The notes under the pieces: model-generated
Database searches by the model: none
Seen by the model: the letters and a program-made list of their open reading frames with translations, nothing else
Told to the model about the DNA's origin: nothing
Made by a program: the position numbers and the translations under genes
Assembly: GCA_900550005.1 (NCBI GenBank)
Contig: URQL01000106.1
Span: 1 to 6,156, forward strand
Length of the DNA: 6,156 bases
From: an uncultured Erysipelotrichaceae bacterium
Lineage (GTDB): Bacteria > Bacillota_I > Bacilli_A > Erysipelotrichales > Coprobacillaceae
Direction of reading: 5' to 3'
In this document: in pieces, positions 1 to 4,704 of the stretch
Layout of the letters: each line of letters opens with the position of its first letter
How positions within the stretch are numbered: the stretch's first letter is position 1

Positions 1-1
1 A

Positions 2-217
2 ACCTATTCTATTCCCGGTTTTATTAATATTCCCTACACCATTTTTTATAATTATCTTCCCTCTTTTGATAAACAAAAACCTCTCTATTTACTTTGTTCA
101 AGTGGCAAAGTAAGTAAAGAGGTTGCTTATGATCTCGTTAGTAAAGGCTATCTTGCCCATTCTTTTATTGGTGGTATAGCTTCATACAATCAAAAATTTG
201 ATTCTAAATTATTTTGA
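2..217 (+). CDS. Rhodanese-like domain protein, C-terminal fragment
   Basis: This is the last 71 residues of a gene that begins left of the window. The fragment has the order expected of a rhodanese fold: an IPGFINIP segment at residues 4-11 (family form: HIPGAINIP), a strand PLYLLC, the active-site loop CSSGKVS with the persulfide-forming cysteine at residue 32 (bases 95-97), a helix KEVAYDLVSKGY, and the closing FIGGIASY (family form: LEGGIxAW). Such domains carry sulfane sulfur on the loop cysteine. The catalytic Cys is present, so activity is plausible. The protein could be a single-domain rhodanese of about 100 residues or the tail of a larger protein, such as a CoA-disulfide reductase type fusion; the window cannot decide. 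It ends in TGA at 215-217, inside the 3' end of the convergent NTF2-like gene. Confidence 0.85.
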   Translation, partial: TYSIPGFINIPYTIFYNYLPSFDKQKPLYLLCSSGKVSKEVAYDLVSKGYLAHSFIGGIASYNQKFDSKLF

Positions 218-595
218 ATAATGTACGTGGAATAATTTATAATCTCCATTTTCTTTACGATAAATTTGCGTTTCTAACCCTTGTATACTATAAGGTTCAA
301 GTGTCTCTTTACGTAAACAATCTGTATGGTAACCAAATACGACAACGGCTAAATCTTCGTCATAAAAACGAATTTCCATTTTCTCAGTAATCAATTCAAT
401 TTTTTCATAATGACCGCCAAGTCCTTCAACAAAGAATTGATTATAAATATTTTCTTTACCGACAAATTCAGTTACGATTGAAATTAAGACACATTCTCCT
501 TCATTTGACCATAAATCATCAAATAAAGCTTTATCTTTTGTTTTAACGACTTCTTGGTATTGTTTTACCTTATTTAAAATTTGTTCTTTATTCAT
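209..595 (-). CDS. NTF2/SnoaL-like small protein
   Basis: The product is 128 residues with no signal peptide or membrane segment, so it is probably cytosolic. The pattern fits the NTF2-like (SnoaL_3/DUF4440-type) cone fold: an N-terminal helix with a long run of charged residues, a middle containing FVGKENIYNQFF, paired strands (MEIRFYDEDLAVVVFGYH), and a final strand ending KLFHVHYS, which resembles the family's 'W/F-xx-HVHxS' ending. Members are enzymes or small-ligand binders with varied substrates; no function can be assigned here. I place the start at 595 rather than the in-frame ATG at 610, because GGAG at 608-605 lies 9 bases before ATG 595 and ATG 610 has no good Shine-Dalgarno. With this start the gene overlaps the ATPase stop by 8 bases (ATGAATAA), so it is the last gene of the transporter operon and was probably translationally coupled to the ATPase. 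That coupling should now be weakened by the ATPase frameshift. Confidence 0.7.
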   Translation of the reverse strand: MNKEQILNKVKQYQEVVKTKDKALFDDLWSNEGECVLISIVTEFVGKENIYNQFFVEGLGGHYEKIELITEKMEIRFYDEDLAVVVFGYHTDCLRKETLEPYSIQGLETQIYRKENGDYKLFHVHYSK

Positions 596-604
596 TTTCG
601 TTTT

Positions 605-608
605 CTCC
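605..608 (-). promoter_or_regulatory. Ribosome-binding site that sets the NTF2-like start
   Basis: GGAG on the minus strand, 9 bases before ATG 595-593. It overlaps the alternative ATG at 610-608, which itself lacks a convincing site, and so favours the shorter 128-residue product. Confidence 0.6.
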
Positions 609-858
609 ATTAAATCTTACACGTTTTAAAAATTGTTTTGTTCTTTCTTCACACGGATGAATAAACATTTCTTTAGGATCTCCTTGTTCAATAATATAGC
701 CACCATCCATAAAAATAACTTGATCTGCAATTTGATAAACAAAGTCCATTTCATGGGACACAATAATCATTGTATGTCCTTGTTTTTTAGCTTCTTTAAT
801 GACATCTAATACTTCACCGATCATTTCTGGGTCTAATGCACTCGTTGGTTCATCAAAC

Positions 859-866
859 AGGATGCA
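859..866 (-). other. Probable deletion junction in the ATPase gene
   Basis: The minus-strand word TGCATCCT at 866-859 belongs to both frames. In the first frame it follows A to encode Met-His-Pro (ATG CAT CCT); in the second it encodes Cys-Ile-Leu (TGC ATC CTG). Family spacing (AMxPxVLLFDEP) needs Pro, one residue, then Cys-Ile-Leu-Phe-Asp-Glu. This implies an ancestor with two TGCATCC copies starting 11 bases apart that collapsed into one. The 11-base loss gives exactly the frame change seen. Confidence 0.7.
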
Positions 867-1297
867 TTGCAAGTGCACGCGCAATTCCTACGCGTTGTTT
901 TTGTCCACCTGATAAAGCATTAGGATAATGATCTTTTCTTTCTAACATTCCTACTAATTGAAGTTGCTTAACTGCTTCATTAATAGCCTCATTTTTTTTC
1001 ATTTTTTTAACGTGAATCAAAGCTTCTGTAACATTTTCTAATGCAGTTTTAAAGCGAAACAGATTAAATTGTTGGAAAACCATAGCACTATTTTGACGAA
1101 TATAGGCAATTTGTTGTTTCGTTACCTTTGTACAATCCACCATTTGTTCCTTAAACTCAATTATACCTGAATTTGGCTTTTCTAAAAAGTTTAAACATCT
1201 AAGTAATGTCGATTTTCCTGAACCAGATGGTCCAATGATTGCTAATACTTCTCCTGTTTTTACTTCAAAATTAATATCTTTTAAGACTTCTAATTGA

Positions 1298-2890
1298 TTA
1301 TAATTTTTCTTCAAGTGTTGTACTTTCAACATTTTCATTTCCTCCATCCGCTCTTAATTTCTTTTCTAATTTTTTAAGCAACCAAGATATAACAATTGTC
1401 ATTACCCAATAAATAAGGGCTACTGAAATATAACTTTCAAAATATCTAAAATTACGTGAAGCTATTAATTTTCCACCAGCAGTAATATCAATTACCGCAC
1501 AAGTAAAGGCGAGTGAAGTTCCCTTAATTAAACCGACTAAAGAGTTTCCTAAAGCTGGCAATGCAATGACTAAAGCTTCAGGTAAAGTAATACGCATAAA
1601 GGTTTGTAAAGGACTCATTCCAAGCGATAAAGCTGCTTCTTGTTCTCCTTTATCCACTGCTTCTAATCCTGCTCTTAAGCTTTCAGAAGCATAAGCTGCT
1701 TCATTTAAAGAAAAGGCTACAATAACAAATAAAACTGGTGGAATAGAATTAACTGAAAACGAAGTCCCTCGATAAAAATTAATATATTGAAGCAAGATAG
1801 GAATACCATAAAAAGTTAAATACAATTGAACAAGTAAAGGTGTTCCACGCATAAAAGAAACATAAAACTTGCTTATTTTATTTATTACAGGGATGTGATG
1901 ATGAATAATCAAGGCAATGACCATTCCTAATAAAAAACTACACAACGCTGAAATAAAAGTGATAAATAGAGTTGTAGGTAAATAGCGTAAAATACTTGGT
2001 ATATTTTTAAATACTAAAGAAAGATCAAACAAATTAGCCATCGTCTTAGTATTATTTGTTGCATTTTCAACAATTTGAATATTACCTACATAATCTCTTC
2101 CTAAATATTCTTTAGATATAGAAGATAAAGTCCCATCTTCGATCATATCCACAATCGCTTGATCAAAAGCACTCTTTAACTCTTCTCCTTGAGTTGTTTT
2201 ACTAAAGACGAAGAATCCTTCTGGCTTCATAATTTGCTTAGTTTCTTCTTGTGGTAAAGTGATCACATCTAAATTTAATTGATATTCATCAATCATCGAA
2301 TTAATCATGATTTCTTCAGCTAAAGCAAAATCAATTTTTCCTGATTCTACCTCTTGATACGTTTTTAAATAATCTTGATCAGAATAAGTAAAAATAATTG
2401 GATTATCTGGATGTTCTTCATTAAATTTTTCAATAAAAACTTGTTGGAATGAACCTGAAGGTTTAATAACCGTTGATTTACCAGCTAAATCTTCAATTGA
2501 AGTAATATCTGTTCTTCCCTTTCTAACAGCCATGATTGCATTATTATAAAGATAACATTGATTACCAAATAAGTATTTACTTTCTCTTTCTGGATTTTTA
2601 GTAATGTTGTTTGCTGCCATTTGATAACGACCTGAATCAATACCAGCAAAAATACCTGTAAACTCAGTTACTTCAAATTGAATATTGTATTGTGGTAAAC
2701 GTTCATTGATTTCTTTAACAACAGCAATATCATAGCCTGTAAGTTGATTATTTTCATCATAATAAGTATATGGCTTTGTATCTCCATCTGTTGCCACTAA
2801 TATTTTTTGTACTTCATTTGTTTGTTTTGACTGACAACCTGTCATCAAAAAAACAAGTAAAGTCATAATAACGATCTTTAACTTTTTCAT
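1298..2890 (-). CDS. Amino acid ABC transporter: lipoprotein SBP-permease fusion
   Basis: A 530-residue importer subunit of the polar amino acid uptake family. Residues 1-18 are a lipoprotein signal peptide (MKKLKIVIMTLLVFLMTGC) with lipobox MTGC and Cys19 as the lipid anchor. Residues 30-270 form a family-3 substrate-binding domain: KPYTYYDENNQLTGYDIAVV, FAGIDSGRYQMAANNITKNP and R102, the Arg expected to hold the ligand carboxylate. Residues 305-505 form a permease with about five membrane helices, including RGTPLLVQLYLTFYG, the EAA loop EAALSLGMSPLQ from 418 that contacts the ATPase, and LIKGTSLA. The binding domain most resembles cystine/polar amino acid binders of Firmicutes, but the substrate is inferred, not shown. 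GGAGG at 2901-2897, 6 bases before ATG 2890, fixes the start and rejects upstream in-frame codons that would put the signal peptide out of place. It is the first gene of the operon, directly behind a strong promoter. It has no intact ATPase partner at this locus. Confidence 0.93.
   Translation of the reverse strand: MKKLKIVIMTLLVFLMTGCQSKQTNEVQKILVATDGDTKPYTYYDENNQLTGYDIAVVKEINERLPQYNIQFEVTEFTGIFAGIDSGRYQMAANNITKNPERESKYLFGNQCYLYNNAIMAVRKGRTDITSIEDLAGKSTVIKPSGSFQQVFIEKFNEEHPDNPIIFTYSDQDYLKTYQEVESGKIDFALAEEIMINSMIDEYQLNLDVITLPQEETKQIMKPEGFFVFSKTTQGEELKSAFDQAIVDMIEDGTLSSISKEYLGRDYVGNIQIVENATNNTKTMANLFDLSLVFKNIPSILRYLPTTLFITFISALCSFLLGMVIALIIHHHIPVINKISKFYVSFMRGTPLLVQLYLTFYGIPILLQYINFYRGTSFSVNSIPPVLFVIVAFSLNEAAYASESLRAGLEAVDKGEQEAALSLGMSPLQTFMRITLPEALVIALPALGNSLVGLIKGTSLAFTCAVIDITAGGKLIASRNFRYFESYISVALIYWVMTIVISWLLKKLEKKLRADGGNENVESTTLEEKL
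1341..1345 (-). promoter_or_regulatory. Ribosome-binding site for the ATPase
   Basis: GGAGG on the minus strand, 8 bases before ATG 1332-1330 and inside the end of the permease gene. It sets the ATPase start at MLKVQHLKKNY, which matches the usual 'M-I/L-x-V-x-x-L-x-K' opening of this ATPase family. Confidence 0.75.
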
Positions 2891-2896
2891 AACTCT

Positions 2897-2901
2897 CCTC
2901 C
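2897..2901 (-). promoter_or_regulatory. Ribosome-binding site of the SBP-permease gene
   Basis: GGAGG on the minus strand within AAGGAGGAGAGTT, 6 bases from ATG 2890. A strong Shine-Dalgarno that decides the start codon. Confidence 0.85.
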
Positions 2902-2906
2902 TTGTT

Positions 2907-2923
2907 GTAACTTTTATTATTAC
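2907..2923. promoter_or_regulatory. Operator-like palindrome, site A (leader)
   Basis: Plus strand GTAACTTTTATTATTAC, an example of GTAAY-N7-RTTAC, flanked by T and A to give TGTAAC-N7-ATTACA. It lies just downstream of the expected transcription start, one base from site B (centres 18 bp apart). Protein bound here would block early elongation or initiation. The regulator is unknown. Confidence 0.6.
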
Positions 2924-2924
2924 A

Positions 2925-2941
2925 GTAACTATTATAGTTAC
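2925..2941. promoter_or_regulatory. Operator-like palindrome, site B (on the -10)
   Basis: Plus strand GTAACTATTATAGTTAC, with perfect 7-base arms GTAACTA/TAGTTAC around three central bases. The -10 hexamer TATAAT (minus strand) is its core, so binding would directly exclude RNA polymerase. It is the most symmetric of the three copies. Confidence 0.7.
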
Positions 2942-2959
2942 ACCAGAAAACTTTGTCAA
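2931..2959 (-). promoter_or_regulatory. Consensus housekeeping sigma promoter
   Basis: Read on the minus strand: TTGACA (2959-2954), a 17-base spacer, then TATAAT (2936-2931). Both boxes match the vegetative sigma consensus at every base with optimal spacing. The start point is expected near 2924, giving a leader of roughly 35 bases before ATG 2890. It drives the SBP-permease, ATPase and NTF2-like genes. Its -10 box lies at the centre of an operator-like palindrome, so strong transcription that can be shut off is the likely design. Confidence 0.9.
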
Positions 2960-2966
2960 TATCTTT

Positions 2967-2983
2967 GTAATTTATTTTATTAC
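2967..2983. promoter_or_regulatory. Operator-like palindrome, site C (upstream of -35)
   Basis: Plus strand GTAATTTATTTTATTAC; with flanking bases it is TGTAAT-N7-ATTACA, perfect 6-base arms. It lies 7 bases upstream of the -35 box. Its centre (2975) is 42 bp, about four helical turns, from the centre of site B (2933), so dimers on B and C would sit on the same DNA face. Being AT-only apart from the outer G and C, it is the least secure copy on its own. Confidence 0.5.
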
Positions 2984-2986
2984 ATT

Positions 2987-3023
2987 AAAAAAAGGTAGAA
3001 AACTCATTCAAGTTTTCTACCTT
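2987..3023 (-). terminator. Intrinsic terminator of the transporter/heptad-protein operon
   Basis: Perfect 13-bp stem AAGGTAGAAAACT / AGTTTTCTACCTT (arms 2992-3004 and 3011-3023) with a 6-base loop. On the minus-strand transcript it is followed by a run of seven T (2993-2987). It lies 20 bases after the stop of the exported heptad protein. The plus-strand side has no matching T run, so it works mainly in the minus direction. It insulates the upstream operon from the promoter that begins about 28 bases further on. Confidence 0.93.
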
Positions 3024-3042
3024 AAATTAGATGTATTTTAGA

Positions 3043-4704
3043 TTATTTATTTTTTTGGCCTTCAGAAATAAGGATGAATTTTGTTTTTGTTTCAACTCCA
3101 TCTTTACTTGCATCAAATGTTCCATAATCATTAGCTAAACGAATTAAAGTTTTTGTTTTATTAACATCCGCATTGACTTCACTAACGACACTTTCTAATT
3201 TAGAAATACCTTCTTGATCAAATTGTTCCATTCCAGCAACTAAACTATCACTACCTTCTTTTAATTGTTTAGAAGCATCATTTAATAATGTCGAAGAAGA
3301 AGCTAATGTTCCAGTTCCTTGTAATAATGTTCCAACACCATTTAACAAAGTATTTGCACCAGTAACTAATGTAGCTGACCCATCTTTAATTTGTGTTACA
3401 TTTGTAGCCACTTGATCAACACCAGCTGTATATTGATTTACACCAGCAACAAATGTATTTAAGCTATCTAATTGTGCTTTTGCAGCTGTTAATTGTTGTA
3501 AAGTTGCTTGTCCTTTTTCTTGTCCTAATAACCCAAGAATTTGTTGTGAGAAGTTATTTGTAATTGTATCGATTACTGTTGCATAGTTTTCAGTCGTTAA
3601 TTCAGTTGGGATTTGACCACCTGTAGCTTGATTTAATGTTTGTAATAGAGTTGCCATTTGTTGATTAGCGCTTGCTAAAGAGGTATTAAAGATTTGTGCA
3701 GCACCTTGACGTAATGTTTCAGATGAACTACTGATTGTTTGTAATCCTGTATCTAATTGAGTTAAGTATTGATTGATTTGACCAACACCACTTACCATTT
3801 GACCAGCACCATCTTGTAATGCAGATGATTTAGAATTTAATTCCTGAACACCTGAGTTAAATGTATCATAATTGCTAGAAAATTCTGTTAACCCACTATT
3901 TAAAGTTTTTCCGCCTTCTTTAATTTGACGATAAGAAGATGCAAGTGTTCCCATCATATCACTTAAAGAATCCATTTGATTGAATTCATCTAAATCTTCA
4001 TTACTCATTAAACCTGGAGTAGCTACTGAAAATAAAGTAGGAATTTCAAATTCAGTTGTTTCATAAGTTACTTTAACTTCATCTAATCCTTTTAAGTTTT
4101 CATTTTGATCAAAATCTTCATATAATCCAGGCATAGCGATAGCCATAACAACATCGTTAGAACCATTACTTTCAACACGCCCATTTGTTACTTCAATCGA
4201 TTTATTTTTTTCTGTTTTTAAAGTTAATCCAGATGTTACAAAGAATGGAACATAATATTCTGTACCATCAACTGTTTGTTTTTGATGATTTGTATAATGG
4301 ATCACCATTTCTACTTTACCACTTTTTCCAAGAATGCTTTCTGGTTCAACTTTTTGTCCATCTAAATAGTATTCAATTTGCATTGAAATAGGTAATTCTT
4401 TATTAGTAGTTCCTTGATAATAAATATCTTTTCCATTAGCTTGCCAAGTAATATTTTGACCATCTTGACTAAATGTTTCTTCCCCATTGACATTAGTAAT
4501 ATCATTTAAAGAAGATTGATCATCAATTGTTTGTTCATCATTAATTAAATGTTCACTGACAATAATTTGTTTAACTTGCCCATCTTTTCCAAGTTTACTA
4601 TAAACTGTTTCATCTTTACTATAAGCCCCAACAACAGGTGTGCAAAGTGATGTAACAATTGCACCAGTTAATGTAAGATAACATCCTTTTTTAATTTTAT
4701 TCAT
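3043..4704 (-). CDS. Exported xxxLxxG heptad-repeat protein (MMPL partner)
   Basis: A 553-residue secreted protein. The N-terminus (MNKIKKGCYLTLTGAIVTSL) is a signal peptide with likely cleavage after VVGA, residue 27. Residues 30-230 look strand-rich and have no motif I recognise. Then come two long runs in the xxxLxxG pattern: about twelve heptads in one register at 251-334, and about eleven at 415-491 (for example LVTGANTLLNG, VGTLLQG). They are separated by a Gln/Thr-rich helical stretch. This pattern is known from YhgE/Pip-type and EsaA-type surface proteins and from proteins encoded beside MMPL transporters. No C-terminal membrane anchor or LPXTG signal is present, so it is either released or held by its partner. 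The only cysteines are in the signal peptide. The start overlaps the transporter stop by 8 bases (ATGAATAA), with GGAGG at 4717-4713, so the two are co-translated. Its role is unproven; extracytoplasmic partner of the transporter is my inference. Confidence 0.85.
   Translation of the reverse strand: MNKIKKGCYLTLTGAIVTSLCTPVVGAYSKDETVYSKLGKDGQVKQIIVSEHLINDEQTIDDQSSLNDITNVNGEETFSQDGQNITWQANGKDIYYQGTTNKELPISMQIEYYLDGQKVEPESILGKSGKVEMVIHYTNHQKQTVDGTEYYVPFFVTSGLTLKTEKNKSIEVTNGRVESNGSNDVVMAIAMPGLYEDFDQNENLKGLDEVKVTYETTEFEIPTLFSVATPGLMSNEDLDEFNQMDSLSDMMGTLASSYRQIKEGGKTLNSGLTEFSSNYDTFNSGVQELNSKSSALQDGAGQMVSGVGQINQYLTQLDTGLQTISSSSETLRQGAAQIFNTSLASANQQMATLLQTLNQATGGQIPTELTTENYATVIDTITNNFSQQILGLLGQEKGQATLQQLTAAKAQLDSLNTFVAGVNQYTAGVDQVATNVTQIKDGSATLVTGANTLLNGVGTLLQGTGTLASSSTLLNDASKQLKEGSDSLVAGMEQFDQEGISKLESVVSEVNADVNKTKTLIRLANDYGTFDASKDGVETKTKFILISEGQKNK

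Larger units (their letters stand above)
588..1332 (-). pseudogene. Polar amino acid ABC transporter ATPase, frameshifted
   Basis: This is the nucleotide-binding subunit of the importer encoded just upstream (GlnQ/HisP-like family). Counting from the chosen start at 1332 (MLKV), the first frame has Walker A GPSGSGKST (34-42), the Q-loop in FQQFNLF (86-92) and the ABC signature LSGGQKQ (140-146). It then stops at TGA 855-853 after ARALAMHPV, giving 159 residues. The rest of the domain continues in a different frame from about base 866: CILFDEPTSALDP (Walker B and D-loop), the switch histidine in IIVSHE, and a normal C-terminus ending at TAA 590-588. Rejoining the parts with one missing residue gives about 251 residues, normal for the family. 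Without Walker B and the H-loop the shorter product cannot hydrolyse ATP. GGAGG at 1345-1341, 8 bases before 1332, picks this start over ATG 1347 and 1338. The start overlaps the permease end by 35 bases. A sequencing or assembly error remains possible, though the site is not a homopolymer. Confidence 0.9.

Noticed and set aside
208..222. Possible bidirectional terminator ATTATT-TTG-AATAAT between the convergent genes
   Set aside because: Only a 6-bp all-AT stem with a 3-base loop and no T run; too weak to call.
853..866. Programmed +1 frameshift at GTT TGA T, reminiscent of the prfB CTT TGA C site, rescuing the ATPase
   Set aside because: A +1 slip from GTT to TTT would read on as AMHPV-DEPTSALD, four residues short, and would delete the hydrophobic strand of Walker B (CILF). 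No upstream Shine-Dalgarno-like stimulator is evident at the right distance. An 11-bp deletion restores the family spacing exactly.
588..884. Separate small gene starting at TTG 884 and encoding the Walker B half
   Set aside because: The first residues (MRVHLQ) are out-of-frame reading of the signature region, there is no ribosome-binding site, and half of a nucleotide-binding domain would not fold alone.
2906..2942. TnrA/GlnR sites at the importer promoter
   Set aside because: The arms resemble TGTNA/TNACA, but the gap between them is 9 bases instead of the required 7 in every copy.
2891..2959. N-terminal extension of the SBP-permease gene up to 2959
   Set aside because: It would run through the promoter and ribosome-binding site and bury the lipoprotein signal peptide behind 23 residues.
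3232..3954. DNA tandem repeats in the heptad-protein gene
   Set aside because: The repetition is at protein level (Leu and Gly every seven residues); the codons vary, so no nucleotide tandem array is called.
4185..4391. Plus-strand open frame of 68 codons inside the heptad-protein gene
   Set aside because: Antisense to a well-supported coding gene; Leu/Phe-rich low-complexity product, no recognisable domain.
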